Part shown: positions 33,609 to 42,709 of the stretch, piece after piece
How positions within the stretch are numbered: position 1 is the stretch's first letter
How the letters are laid out: the number at the start of each line of letters is the position of its first letter
Origin: Planococcus halocryophilus
GTDB taxonomy: Bacteria; Bacillota; Bacilli; Bacillales_A; Planococcaceae
NCBI RefSeq assembly: GCF_001687585.2
Contig: NZ_CP016537.2
Span: 2,886,001-2,950,000, forward strand
Length of the DNA stretch: 64,000 nt
Direction: 5' to 3'
The notes under the pieces: model-generated
Databases searched by the model: none
Told to the model about the DNA's origin: nothing
What the model saw: the letters and a program-made list of their open reading frames with translations, nothing else
Made by a program: the position numbers and the translations under genes

Positions 33609-34562
33609 TCACATTCCCGGCCGATGCTCCAAAAAGTTACGATATGCAAAGCCTTCTACTTCTGCTTCTGAATAATGTTTCTGCAATTCATTGATCAAAT
33701 TTGGAAATTCCGATGCATTGTTGAGATCTGTAATATATGAAGAAATACCGTCAAAATCTGATCCAATACCAATATTATTCACTCCTCCTAGTGCACAGAA
33801 ATGATCAATATGACGGATCAAGTCCGGTATTGTCGCTTGTTCACTATCTTTGTTGATAAAATCTGGACAAAACACAACATCTATCATTCCGCTTTTTTCG
33901 AACATTGCCTTTATTTGCTGGTCATTCAGATTGCGTGGATGATCGCAAAGTGCACGCGCGTTGGAATGGCTAGCGATTGGGAATTTTGCCAATTCCATCA
34001 CATCCCAAAATCCGTTTATCGACAAATGAGAAACGTCTGTGAAGACATGATGTTCGTTGTTAAGGCGCACTACTTCTTTTCCGAGCAGGGTTAACCCAGC
34101 ATCTCTTGGATCTCCAACACCATCTGCGCAAAGGTTGGCATTATTCCACGTTAATCCGATTGACAGCACTCCTAAGCGATAAAGCTGACGTAACTTCATC
34201 AAGTCATTGCCGAATGCATCCGCGCCTTCTAGTGTTAAAACTGCGCCAATTTCATCAGGCTTTAGTGAATCAATATCTTTCCAGTTTTTTATATGTTTCA
34301 TCAATGGGTTGTTCCCGAGTATTTCACTGTAGAACAAGTCTATTTGCTCAAGAGCATGTTGCCATTTTTCATCAGATGGAAATTCAGGGTGAATAAAAAT
34401 AGCGAAAAATTGCACTTTCACGCCACCAGCTTGCAAACGTTCAAAATTGGTATCCAATTCTTTTGACTGCTGAAAATTTAATAATTCTCCATGAAATAAT
34501 GCATTGCGCTTTGCCATCTGTAGCTTTAGCAGCGCGTCACAATGTGTGTCAAAAATCTTCAT
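33609..34562 (-). CDS. Membrane dipeptidase-type (M19) metallopeptidase
   Basis: A 317-residue amidohydrolase-fold dipeptidase. Zinc ligands are visible in FDTHCDALLK (His-x-Asp), VLTLEGADAF (Glu), TDVSHLS and PIASHSNARALCDHPRNL (His), and GIGSDFDGI (Asp). The family cleaves dipeptides, often of mixed D/L type. It starts one base after the stop of the upstream hydrolase gene, so the two are coupled. There is no signal peptide, so it acts in the cytosol. Confidence 0.92.
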   Translation of the reverse strand: MKIFDTHCDALLKLQMAKRNALFHGELLNFQQSKELDTNFERLQAGGVKVQFFAIFIHPEFPSDEKWQHALEQIDLFYSEILGNNPLMKHIKNWKDIDSLKPDEIGAVLTLEGADAFGNDLMKLRQLYRLGVLSIGLTWNNANLCADGVGDPRDAGLTLLGKEVVRLNNEHHVFTDVSHLSINGFWDVMELAKFPIASHSNARALCDHPRNLNDQQIKAMFEKSGMIDVVFCPDFINKDSEQATIPDLIRHIDHFCALGGVNNIGIGSDFDGISSYITDLNNASEFPNLINELQKHYSEAEVEGFAYRNFLEHRPGM

Positions 34563-35285
34563 CTATTCATCTCCCTCTTCTTTGCACGCCTCTACAAAAC
34601 CGGAAAAAATTTGGATCGATGCTGAATCGGAGGCTCTTGCCATATTTTCGGGATGCCATTGCACACCTAATACAAAATGATGGTGCATGCTCTCCACTGC
34701 TTCTACAATCCCATCACTCGCTTTACCACTAATGACAAATGGCGCAGGTACTAATCGATTGGCTTGGTGGTGACGGCTATTTACTTTTATGCGCGTTTGC
34801 CCAGTCAATCGGTTTAGTAGTGAACCTTCTGTTACATCAACAAAATGCGAACCGTGGAATTTTGGTGCTTTTTGTTGATGTTGGAGCAAATCACCTTTTA
34901 CTTGCGTCGTAATATCTTGATACATATCGCCACCCACAGCAATATTCAAAATCTGTGCTCCACGACATACACCTAAAATGGGTTTATCCATTGCTAATAC
35001 TTTTTTCACTAAAGCTAATTCAAATGCATCACGCGATGGAATAATCACCCCAAGGTTTGGATGGGGTTCTTCACCGAATAAAGTTGGATCGATATCATAG
35101 CCCCCAGCTAAAAATAGTCCATCAATATGTTCAGCAATTTCATCTAAATCAGCTTCTTCAACTAAATGAGGCAGCATGACCGGTAAACCTCCTGCTGCAA
35201 GTATCGCTTCTGTATCGGCAAGTTCAATGCCGTAGTCGTCACGCCCCAATTCTAAAGACGCAGTCACACCAATAATTGGTTTCAT
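34563..35285 (-). CDS. Class I amidotransferase-like hydrolase (PuuD family)
   Basis: A 240-residue gamma-glutamyl hydrolase. The nucleophile is Cys in LGVCRGAQILNIAVGG (~102), with His-x-Glu in GVQWHPENMA (~215) and the oxyanion turn LFLAGGYDIDPTLFGEEPHP. PuuD cleaves gamma-glutamyl-GABA, and relatives cleave other gamma-glutamyl amides. Adjacency to a dipeptidase suggests stepwise breakdown of a gamma-glutamyl or cell-wall peptide (inference). AGGAGG precedes the ATG. Confidence 0.9.
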   Translation of the reverse strand: MKPIIGVTASLELGRDDYGIELADTEAILAAGGLPVMLPHLVEEADLDEIAEHIDGLFLAGGYDIDPTLFGEEPHPNLGVIIPSRDAFELALVKKVLAMDKPILGVCRGAQILNIAVGGDMYQDITTQVKGDLLQHQQKAPKFHGSHFVDVTEGSLLNRLTGQTRIKVNSRHHQANRLVPAPFVISGKASDGIVEAVESMHHHFVLGVQWHPENMARASDSASIQIFSGFVEACKEEGDE

Positions 35286-35390
35286 CTATGTATACCTCCT
35301 GATTTTAAAAAACTGAATATAATAAACATACAGACTTTTAGGGTATAATACTAGCAAATACAAGAACTTTACCAAATATGAATTTAATAA

Positions 35391-35422
35391 AAAAATGGAA
35401 AGCGTGTGAGCTTCCCATTTTT
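35391..35422 (-). terminator. Terminator of the PBP4-type gene
   Basis: AATGGGAAGC and GCTTTCCATT form an imperfect stem, followed on the minus strand by T7. Confidence 0.75.
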
Positions 35423-35427
35423 CATGA

Positions 35428-36918
35428 TTATTCTCTGCTATATTCTGCGATTGCTGTAGCAATTGCATCCTCGATTGCTGTAACTGAAGTTAAATCATTA
35501 TTGATCACAATAGAGAAAATTATTGGCTCTTCGTCTTTAGTTGTTACGTATCCAGATAATGCAGATACTGCAGTCAAAGTGCCTGTTTTTGCTTTTACAT
35601 TTTGTTGCGCTGCAGTTTCTTTCATGCGATTGCGTAAAGTACCTCCAACAAAACGCTCTACGTTTCCTGCAACGGGTAGCGCATTATTATAGCTGTTAAA
35701 CCACTCTTTTGTTTGAATTCCGTACAATAATTGCGTTATTTCGTTTGTTGGCATTAAATTGACATGAGACATTCCCGAACCGTCGCGAAGCAAGATGGTA
35801 TTCGTATCAACACCAAGTGTTCCAGCTACATTCTCCATCACTTTAAGTCCTGCTCCCCAACTTCCTTGTCCTTCGACTATGCGCCCCATTTCTTTAACTA
35901 GCACTTCGCCGTGCCCATTATTGCTAAGCTTCATAAAGGGAATCGATAATTCTGCCAGTGTCATTGATTGATGCTCTAATAGTAATGTGCTGTTTGCAGG
36001 AGTTTCCCCCATTTTCACTGTATACTTCCCAGACCAATCGATTCCTTCTGCTAATAAAGCATTCTCAAACAAATCCAGTGCATAGCCTGAAGGTTCGTCA
36101 ACAGCAATCCATTCTCTTTTACGCGAACCATCTACCGGAATATTCCCTTCAATAATAATTTGGTTGGTTCCATGCTCACGGCTAATTGAAACCGTCTTTG
36201 CCTGATCGGCTGAGACTGTTTTTGCCTTATTTATAATTGTTACATAATCTGTCTGAGGTGATAGTGACACTTTTGGTTCTTCACCAACCGCCCCTCCTGC
36301 ATTTACTTCGACGATAAGAGACCCTGCATCATAATCGTCATTCGGTGATGCAGTTAATGCAGATACTTGAGCTCCGTAATAATAAACTTCGTCTTGCCAC
36401 GTAATATCTTCAGACAAACGAACCTTATCATACCAAGTATCATCGCCGATCAAGTCGCCTTTAATCTTTTGGATTCCTTGGCTTTTGAGTTCACGTGCAA
36501 AATTTTCAAAATCTTCTTGTAGCAGTGTTGGATCTCCTTTTCCTTTCAAATAAAGATTCCCTTTAAGCATTTCCCCTTTTAAAGTTCCATCCGTATGTAT
36601 TTCCGTAGTGAAACGATAATCTTCCCCTAAAGTTTCAAAAGCAGCTGCAGCAGTAAAAAGCTTCATATTCGAAGCCGGAATTAATCGAGTGTCTCCGAAA
36701 TGATCGTAAATTTGTTCAGCGGTATCTGCTTTTCTAATACTAACTCCTATTAACGCACCATCTAGTCGATCATCATGTAAAATTTCATTGATTTCGCTAA
36801 CTAAAGGTGCATATTCACCGTCTGCACCTGCTTTATTTTCATGATCTGTGAGATAAACCATTATTACTGTTGCCAACAATAAAGCCACAAAACTTTTCAT
36901 CATGTTTTTCCTCGTCAT
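35428..36918 (-). CDS. D-alanyl-D-alanine carboxypeptidase/endopeptidase (PBP4, S13 family)
   Basis: A 496-residue exported penicillin-binding protein, similar in size to B. subtilis PBP4a (DacC). An N-terminal hydrophobic stretch (MMKSFVALLLATVIMVYL) serves as signal or anchor. Catalytic motifs are SxxK in PASNMKLFTAAA, SxN in GSGMSHVN and KTG in VKAKTGTL. A large insertion (~90-260) between SxxK and SxN is typical of class C PBPs. ATG 36918 follows AGGAGATG. It trims peptidoglycan peptides outside the membrane. Confidence 0.93.
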   Translation of the reverse strand: MTRKNMMKSFVALLLATVIMVYLTDHENKAGADGEYAPLVSEINEILHDDRLDGALIGVSIRKADTAEQIYDHFGDTRLIPASNMKLFTAAAAFETLGEDYRFTTEIHTDGTLKGEMLKGNLYLKGKGDPTLLQEDFENFARELKSQGIQKIKGDLIGDDTWYDKVRLSEDITWQDEVYYYGAQVSALTASPNDDYDAGSLIVEVNAGGAVGEEPKVSLSPQTDYVTIINKAKTVSADQAKTVSISREHGTNQIIIEGNIPVDGSRKREWIAVDEPSGYALDLFENALLAEGIDWSGKYTVKMGETPANSTLLLEHQSMTLAELSIPFMKLSNNGHGEVLVKEMGRIVEGQGSWGAGLKVMENVAGTLGVDTNTILLRDGSGMSHVNLMPTNEITQLLYGIQTKEWFNSYNNALPVAGNVERFVGGTLRNRMKETAAQQNVKAKTGTLTAVSALSGYVTTKDEEPIIFSIVINNDLTSVTAIEDAIATAIAEYSRE

Positions 36919-37113
36919 AACAACATCTCCTGTCCCATAATATGTTAAATAATGTAACACAGTACCCACTTAAATTATCAGTTAATTAAATAAATAGATC
37001 TTTACACATAGTCATCCATTTCCGACTCAGGTATATTCTCTATTAAAAAACACCTCAATTTATCCTTTGATTCTATTAATAGAACAATCCACCTATTCTT
37101 TCCCACAAAAAAA

Positions 37114-37142
37114 AGCAGTAGAAACAAAAAGTTTTTACTGCT
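37114..37142. repeat. Duplicated terminator hairpin, distal copy
   Basis: AGCAGTAGAAAC-AAAAA-GTTTTTACTGCT. On the minus strand it is followed by T8, so this copy retains the poly-T tail expected for a terminator of the gene at 37625-37897, although it is 480 bases away. It is 28/29 identical to 37569-37597. Confidence 0.85.
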
Positions 37143-37207
37143 CAGGTCGTAGACAAAAAAATTATTATGTTAGTTAACGAATAAATATTCATATTATCCT
37201 ATATACT

Positions 37208-37330
37208 GGATCCTTCGCTCCATGCGGACGCTTTCCGCGGACGAAGCGCTGAGCCTCCTCGTCGCAAGCTCCTGCGGGGTCTCATCACTCCGTTTTTCCG
37301 CAGGAGTCGCCGCATTATGCTCCGGATCCT
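37208..37330 (+). repeat. GC-rich palindromic repeat, unit C
   Basis: Begins GGATCCTTCGCTCCATGCGG and ends with its imperfect complement. Inside are GACGCTTTCCGCGGAC, GCGCTGAGCCTCCTCGTCGC, CTCCTGCGGGGTCTCA and CCGCAGGAGTCGCCG, nearly identical to unit A. The centre is asymmetric, giving a bulged cruciform or hairpin. Probably an intergenic repeat family; an RNA product is conceivable. Confidence 0.85.
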
Positions 37331-37403
37331 TGTGTGATTATTCATTAATCCTCTTGAAAAATAGATTCGCTGGTTACTCTCTCTAATTTGAGCTATATGC
37401 TAA

Positions 37404-37521
37404 CAACCGTTCTGGCCACGAAGACTCCTATGGGACAGCGAAAGCTGAAGACCCCGCAGGAACGCAAGTGACGAGGAGGCTGAAGCTGAGCCCATGGAAA
37501 GCACAGTGGCTGGAACGGTTG
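37404..37521 (-). repeat. GC-rich palindromic repeat, unit D
   Basis: Ends CAACCGTTCTGGCCAC and GTGGCTGGAACGGTTG are inverted repeats. On the minus strand the blocks TGCTTTCCATGGGCTCAG, GCCTCCTCGTCA, CCTGCGGGGTCTTCAG and AGGAGTCTTCGTGGCC parallel units A-C. It lies 73 bp from unit C in inverted orientation. Confidence 0.82.
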
Positions 37522-37553
37522 TGGTTATACACAACTATACATTTTCAATAGAC

Positions 37554-37567
37554 TTTGTCTACAGTCT
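37554..37567 (-). repeat. Terminator-abutting motif AGACTGTAGACAAA, copy 3
   Basis: Exact 14-mer on the minus strand, one base from the hairpin at 37569-37597. It is the right terminal repeat of the element at 37143-37568. Confidence 0.7.
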
Positions 37568-37568
37568 G

Positions 37569-37597
37569 AGCAGTAGAAACAAAAAGTTTCTACTGCT
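37569..37597. repeat. Duplicated terminator hairpin, proximal copy
   Basis: AGCAGTAGAAAC-AAAAA-GTTTCTACTGCT. It lies just after the gene at 37625-37897, but on the minus strand no T-run follows; instead CAGACTGTAGACAAA begins. The poly-T side remains with the copy at 37114-37142. Confidence 0.85.
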
Positions 37598-37624
37598 TTT
37601 CCAATGGTCTTTTACAACTTTAAT

Positions 37625-37897
37625 TCATCCGCTCATTTGCTGTTTTGTTGTATAGAGTAACCGATCTCCTACAAAAATACGGCATTCTATTTTACAAAAA
37701 CCAGAGCCGATCGATACTTTGATCTCTTCATATTCACCGTCTTTGTTTTTCACTTTTCCAAACAACCGGGAAGTCAAATGCAAGCCTACTTGTTCGTCTT
37801 GTAAAACGCCGTCCACAAACAACTTTTCATTGGTCCATGTATTAACAACACGAATTGTGTGATCACCATACTTTATCACCCAGATATCCTTCATCAT
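37625..37897 (-). CDS. Hypothetical protein, 90 aa
   Basis: A small, mostly beta-strand protein (MMKDIWVIKYGDHTIRVVNTW...). Alternating hydrophobic residues and the ending KVSIGSGFCKIECRIFVGDRLL suggest a compact beta barrel or jelly-roll-like fold. I do not recognise a family. RBS AGGGGG precedes two adjacent ATG codons; either may start translation. Its terminator appears to have been split by the repeat element downstream. Confidence 0.75.
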   Translation of the reverse strand: MMKDIWVIKYGDHTIRVVNTWTNEKLFVDGVLQDEQVGLHLTSRLFGKVKNKDGEYEEIKVSIGSGFCKIECRIFVGDRLLYTTKQQMSG

Positions 37898-38000
37898 ACT
37901 GGCCCCCTACTCCAAGTTTTGACCATATTATAACAGATATTTGTTAACCAAGTGTTCATTCGAAACGTAACTAACACCTTTTCAGTTCCGTCTTTTTTCA

Positions 38001-38043
38001 AAAAAAAATGTAGATTCACTCAAACAATTCGAGTGAATCTACA
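38001..38043 (-). terminator. Terminator of the ribose operon
   Basis: TGTAGATTCACTC with its complement around a 9-base loop. On the minus strand T9 follows. Confidence 0.9.
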
Positions 38044-38062
38044 GTTTAGGTATTTAAAACTA

Positions 38063-38986
38063 TTATTTGATCAATTCCAATTCAACCGGAATTGATGCTT
38101 CAACTTCCTCGCCATCAAGTGACTGAACAGCTGTTTCTACAGCCATTTCACCAATCATTGCAGGTTTTTGTGCAACAGTACCATCAAGACGGCCTTCTTC
38201 TACCGCTTTAACTGCATCATTTGTTGCGTCAAATCCTACTACTGCAATATCTTTTCCAGAAGCTTCAATCGCTTCAATCGCACCTAATGCCATTTCATCA
38301 TTATGAGCAAATACTCCTGTTATATCAGGGTTAGCTTGAAGAAGGTTCTCCATAACAGATAAGCCTTCTGCACGGTTAAAGTTTGCTGTTTGTTTTGCAA
38401 CAACATCCAACGTGCCATCTGCTACATTATTAAAGCCTTCGCCACGTTCACGTGCTGCTGAAGATCCCGGAACGCCTTCAAGTTCTGCAACTTTAGCGCC
38501 ATCGCCAACAATAGAAATTAAGTGCTCTGCTGCCATTTCGCCACCTGCAACATTATCTGAAGCGATATGAGAAACAACTTCGCCACCTGCAGCACTACGG
38601 TCAACCGTAATAACTGGAATGTTTGCTGCGTTTGCAGATTCTACTGCTGCCGCAACTGCTTCAGAATCAACTGGGTTGATCATAATTAGATCTACACCTT
38701 GTTGGATCAAATCCTCTACATCACTTGCTTGTTTTGAAGCATTGTCTTGTGCATCTACAACTGTTAATGTTGCGCCTAATTCTTTCGCTTTTGCTTCAGC
38801 ACCTTCATTCAATGTTACGAAAAACGGGTTATTCAAAGTCGAGATTGAAAATCCAATTGTGTAATCTCCGTTTGCTTCGCCGCCGTCGCCACTTTCCTCT
38901 TCAGTACTTGATCCTGGAGCATCCATTGAACAAGCTGCCAAAATCATCATTACCAATAACATGAACCCCAATTGCAATTTTTTCAT
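38063..38986 (-). CDS. rbsB: Ribose ABC transporter substrate-binding lipoprotein
   Basis: A 307-residue periplasmic-binding-protein-like lipoprotein with lipobox LAAC (Cys ~19). It then has the type I fold (YTIGFSISTLNNPFFVTLNEGAEAKAKELG, DLIMINPVDSEAVAAAVESANAANIPVITVDR, GVFAHNDEMALGAIEA). It captures D-ribose for RbsAC. It is the last gene of rbsRKDACB, the order known from B. subtilis. Confidence 0.95.
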   Translation of the reverse strand: MKKLQLGFMLLVMMILAACSMDAPGSSTEEESGDGGEANGDYTIGFSISTLNNPFFVTLNEGAEAKAKELGATLTVVDAQDNASKQASDVEDLIQQGVDLIMINPVDSEAVAAAVESANAANIPVITVDRSAAGGEVVSHIASDNVAGGEMAAEHLISIVGDGAKVAELEGVPGSSAARERGEGFNNVADGTLDVVAKQTANFNRAEGLSVMENLLQANPDITGVFAHNDEMALGAIEAIEASGKDIAVVGFDATNDAVKAVEEGRLDGTVAQKPAMIGEMAVETAVQSLDGEEVEASIPVELELIK

Positions 38987-38999
38987 TTTCCTGCACCCC

Positions 39000-39944
39000 T
39001 TATGCTGTTTTTTTACGGTCCAGAAGAACCGCTAATAATATGACTGCACCCTTCACCACTTGTTGGAAGAAGGAAGTAACCCCAATTAAGTTTAATCCAT
39101 TATTCAGTACTCCAATGATTAAGGCACCAATCAATGTGCCTACAATCCATCCACGACCACCTGTCAAACTTGTACCGCCAAGCACAACCGCAGCGATTGC
39201 ATCAAGTTCAAACATTTCTCCAGCAGTTGGTTGTGCTGAATTCAAACGCGATGTCAAAATTAGTGAAGCCACTGCTGCCAATAAACCAAGCAACGAGTAA
39301 ACATAAATTTTGATACGGTCTGCATTGATTCCTGACAAGATTGACGCTTCTTCATTGCCGCCTACTGCGTAAACACGGCGGCCAAAAGTCGTCTTTTTCA
39401 AAATGAAATACAAAATCGCGAAACTAATAATCATTGTGACAACGGGAATCGGAATTCCAAGAAAATAACCTTTGCCAAGCATTTGGAAAGTTAAGCTATC
39501 GCCTAATCCTGAAATAGGTCGTCCATCCGTATAAACGAGTGTCAGTCCACGGTAAATGGTCATTGTCGCTAATGTTGCGATAAATGGTGCCACTTTTCCT
39601 TTTGCGATAATGATTCCGTTAACCGCTCCGAGAACTGCTCCAAGCAATAGTCCAAGTAGCATAGCAAAAATTGGGTCTACGCCACTGGCCATTAGCCCTG
39701 CCGTTACAGCACCTGTTAACGCTAAAGTTGAACCTACTGATAAATCAATACCACCTGTCAAAATGACGAAAGTCATTCCGAAAGCAATCAACGCATTAAT
39801 GGATACTTGCCGAAGTACGTTCATTAAGTTGGAGACAGATATGAAATCTGGATTTAAAATCGTGATAATTGACATAATAAGAAATAAACCGATAAATGGT
39901 GCTATTTTTTGAAGTACGGATTGATTACTGGTCTTCAACTGCAA
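39000..39944 (-). CDS. rbsC: Ribose ABC transporter permease
   Basis: A 314-residue permease of the BPD_transp_2 type with about eight to ten helices. Motifs include [21 protein letters not shown] and the EAA-like [18 protein letters not shown]. Coding appears to start at TTG 39944, 8 bases after the GGAGG at the rbsA 3' end, giving a 20-base overlap and translational coupling. No ATG fits. Confidence 0.93.
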   Translation of the reverse strand: MQLKTSNQSVLQKIAPFIGLFLIMSIITILNPDFISVSNLMNVLRQVSINALIAFGMTFVILTGGIDLSVGSTLALTGAVTAGLMASGVDPIFAMLLGLLLGAVLGAVNGIIIAKGKVAPFIATLATMTIYRGLTLVYTDGRPISGLGDSLTFQMLGKGYFLGIPIPVVTMIISFAILYFILKKTTFGRRVYAVGGNEEASILSGINADRIKIYVYSLLGLLAAVASLILTSRLNSAQPTAGEMFELDAIAAVVLGGTSLTGGRGWIVGTLIGALIIGVLNNGLNLIGVTSFFQQVVKGAVILLAVLLDRKKTA

Positions 39945-41427
39945 GTTTTCCACCTCCTGTAGCAAAATGCATAATTCGTTCTTGTGTCATTTCATGTTTT
40001 GGTATGTCTGCTGTTATTTTCCCTTCGTGCATCACTAAAACGCGATCAGCCATACCAAGAACTTCTGGCAGCTCCGAAGAAATCATCAAGATGGCTACGC
40101 CTCTTTCAGCTAGTTCATTAATAATCGAATAAATTTCTTTTTTTGCTCCAACATCGACACCGCGTGTAGGCTCATCCAAAATGAGCAATTCCGGCTCAAT
40201 ACCGAGCCATTTCGCGATAACCACTTTTTGCTGATTCCCACCACTCAAAGATTTCGCTGCTTGATCAGGTCCTGATGTGCGAATTCCGAGACGTTGAACC
40301 ATCGTGTCGTAAAGTTTTCGTTCTTTATCTTTAGAAATCAGACCATTTTTTGATATAGCTGCATAATTGGTCATGCTGACGTTTTCTTCTACTGAAAAGT
40401 CGACAACGAGCCCTTCTGATTTGCGGTCTTCTGTAACATAACCTATGCCCATTTCTTTTGCTTTTTTCGGCGTATCGATATTGACTTTTTTGCCATCAAA
40501 TTCAATGGTTCCGCCATCAAGTTTTTTATACCCGAAAAGCGATTGCGCCACTTCAGTGCGTCCTGCTCCCATTAGCCCCGCAATTGACAAAACTTCACCT
40601 TTTCGAAGTTCAAATGAAACTCCTTCAAAACACCCTGTACGATTTAAGTCTTTAACTGCGAGTTTAATGTCACCAATTGTTGAATTGCGTTCAGGATAGC
40701 GTTCACCAAGTTCACGACCAACCATCATTTGAACCACTTCATCAAAAGAAGTTTCACTGATTTTCCGTTCACCTACAAATTCGCCATCACGCAAAATCGT
40801 GATGCGATCACATAATGAGAAAATTTCTTCCATCCTGTGTGATATGTAGATAAAGGAAACTCCACGTTTTTGAAGTGCACGTATGGTCTTAAACAAATTA
40901 TCAATTTCACGATCTGTCAGCGCGGCAGTGGGTTCATCCATAATAATGACTTCTGCGTCCACCGATAACGCTTTAGCAATTTCGACAATTTGTTGTTTAC
41001 CGACTGACAAGGAACTAGCGGGATCTGTCGGATTAATATCCAATCCCAAATCGAGTAGGATTTGACGCGTCTTTTTTTCCATTTGCTTGTTTTTCAGTAT
41101 GCCTGTCCGACCGAATGTTTCTTCACGACCAAGAAACAGATTGTCTGAAATCGATAGATGAGGCAGTATGTTCAACTCCTGATGAATGACCGCAATGCCT
41201 GCTTTTTCTGCTTGTTTTGGAGAAGTGAAATTGACTTTTTTGCCTTTTACTTCGATGGTGCCTGAATCTCGTGTATATATGCCCGACATGATTTTCATCA
41301 ATGTCGACTTGCCTGCGCCATTTTCACCCATCAAGGCATGAATTTCGCCTTTTTCCAACGTAAAATGGACATTTTTCAAGACTTTATTGCCACTGAACGA
41401 TTTGGAGATATCCACCATTTTTATCAT
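39925..41427 (-). CDS. rbsA: Ribose ABC transporter ATPase (tandem domains)
   Basis: A 500-residue protein with two ATPase domains. The first has Walker [10 protein letters not shown] (~38), signature [14 protein letters not shown] and Walker [14 protein letters not shown]. The second has a degenerate Walker [10 protein letters not shown] (~290), signature [15 protein letters not shown] and [16 protein letters not shown]. This asymmetry is normal for sugar importers. Start ATG 41427 behind AGGTG; ATG 41418 is possible. Confidence 0.95.
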   Translation of the reverse strand: MIKMVDISKSFSGNKVLKNVHFTLEKGEIHALMGENGAGKSTLMKIMSGIYTRDSGTIEVKGKKVNFTSPKQAEKAGIAVIHQELNILPHLSISDNLFLGREETFGRTGILKNKQMEKKTRQILLDLGLDINPTDPASSLSVGKQQIVEIAKALSVDAEVIIMDEPTAALTDREIDNLFKTIRALQKRGVSFIYISHRMEEIFSLCDRITILRDGEFVGERKISETSFDEVVQMMVGRELGERYPERNSTIGDIKLAVKDLNRTGCFEGVSFELRKGEVLSIAGLMGAGRTEVAQSLFGYKKLDGGTIEFDGKKVNIDTPKKAKEMGIGYVTEDRKSEGLVVDFSVEENVSMTNYAAISKNGLISKDKERKLYDTMVQRLGIRTSGPDQAAKSLSGGNQQKVVIAKWLGIEPELLILDEPTRGVDVGAKKEIYSIINELAERGVAILMISSELPEVLGMADRVLVMHEGKITADIPKHEMTQERIMHFATGGGKLAVEDQ

Positions 41428-41444
41428 TAAATTCACCTGCCTTT

Positions 41445-41831
41445 TTAAAAAATAACGCCAGAACGAAGAACAATATTAGCGTATGGTGTCGCTTCTCCTG
41501 TACGGATGATCAATTTCGCTTGTTTGCTTAAATCTTTTAGTTTTTCGTGGGTAATAAATTCAGCTTTTATTTTTTTCATTATTTCTTGCTCTACAAGAGG
41601 ATTTCCGTTTGTTATTTCCTCCGCAATAAACGCCGCTTCTGCCTCGAAGTCTGTAAGAACTGAATCTAGTATTGTCAAAAAAGCAGGTTCTCCTACTTTA
41701 TAAGATAAGTCAACACAAGGGATACCTGTTGGAATTGGCAAACCACAGTCAGCTATAACGAGTAAATCTGTATGACCATATTGCGCCAAGGCTGACGCAA
41801 TGTCACGATTGATCATGCCATGCTTTTTCAT
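41445..41831 (-). CDS. rbsD: D-ribose pyranase
   Basis: A 128-residue protein. It interconverts beta-pyran and beta-furan ribose so that RbsK can use it. Family motifs are [18 protein letters not shown] with the catalytic His, DCGLPIP and [19 protein letters not shown] at the C-terminus. It overlaps rbsK by 4 bases. Confidence 0.95.
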   Translation of the reverse strand: MKKHGMINRDIASALAQYGHTDLLVIADCGLPIPTGIPCVDLSYKVGEPAFLTILDSVLTDFEAEAAFIAEEITNGNPLVEQEIMKKIKAEFITHEKLKDLSKQAKLIIRTGEATPYANIVLRSGVIF

Positions 41832-42709
41832 ATACGGGCACCTGCCATTCGCTCTAAAACAGTTGAACGCTTCGGCATACCGCCTTGTGCGCCAAACTTC
41901 TCAACAGATAATGAAGCAGCCGCATTAGCAAAACGCACAGCCCATTCAAATTCTTTTCCTTCTACTAAAGCTGTCGCTAATGCTCCGTTAAACGTATCTC
42001 CTGCGCCAGTTGTATCCACTGCTTTTGCAGGAAAACCCGCAACTAGAACATGCTTTTCTCCATCATAAAATTGTGCACCTTTTTGACCAAGAGTTACGAC
42101 AAGTCGATTTGGATACTTTTCTAAAGCTTTTTCCCAATTCTTGCCGAATATTTCTTCCGCTTCTGTCTCGTTAGGTGTTAAATATGTACAAAAAGGCAGC
42201 ATCTCAGCAGTGAATCCACTTGCCGGTGCTGGATTTAAAATGCTTGGTACTCCGCTTTCATGGCAAATTTCTAAAGTCCGTTGTACTACTGAAATTGGCA
42301 TTTCTAATTGCATCACGACTAGCTCACTTGCTACTAGTTGATCAGCTAACGCGTCTATTTCTCCCGTCGTCACGCTATGATTGGCTCCTGGCACTACAAT
42401 AATCCGATTATCACCTTCTGATAAAAGAATGTTGGCAATTCCGCTTGTACCATCGGTTCTTTTGACCTGTTCGATTAAAACGCCTTCGCTTTTTAAGCCT
42501 GCTAAAAGTTCGTTCCCAAAGGCATCTTGCCCAACTGCTCCAATCATTTGAACAGCGCTTCCTAATCTAGCCACTGCAACAGCTTGGTTAGCTCCTTTAC
42601 CTCCTGGCACTGTCGTATACAGATTGCCTAACGTTGTTTCACCTTGTTTTGGGAAGTTATCGGTTTTAACAACTAAATCCATATTAATACTGCCAACTAC
42701 TGTAATCAT
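41828..42709 (-). CDS. rbsK: Ribokinase
   Basis: A 293-residue PfkB-family kinase phosphorylating D-ribose at O5. It has the N-terminal GSINMDLV and substrate motif GGKGANQAVAVARLG (~42). The C-terminal signature DTTGAGDTFNGALA carries the catalytic Asp (~250). Overlaps both neighbours by 4 bases, a tightly coupled operon. Confidence 0.95.
   Translation of the reverse strand: MITVVGSINMDLVVKTDNFPKQGETTLGNLYTTVPGGKGANQAVAVARLGSAVQMIGAVGQDAFGNELLAGLKSEGVLIEQVKRTDGTSGIANILLSEGDNRIIVVPGANHSVTTGEIDALADQLVASELVVMQLEMPISVVQRTLEICHESGVPSILNPAPASGFTAEMLPFCTYLTPNETEAEEIFGKNWEKALEKYPNRLVVTLGQKGAQFYDGEKHVLVAGFPAKAVDTTGAGDTFNGALATALVEGKEFEWAVRFANAAASLSVEKFGAQGGMPKRSTVLERMAGARI

Larger units (their letters stand above)
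37143..37568. mobile_element. Putative 426-bp non-coding repeat element between duplicated hairpins
   Basis: Ends are imperfect inverted repeats: CAGGTCGTAGACAAA on the left, and CAGACTGTAGACAAA read inward from the right. Inside lie two GC-rich palindromic units in opposite orientation (37208-37330 and 37404-37521). The element is flanked by a 29-bp direct repeat of a terminator hairpin. No protein-coding gene is seen in 36919-37624. This looks like a MITE-like insertion, but mobility is inferred from structure only. Confidence 0.55.
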
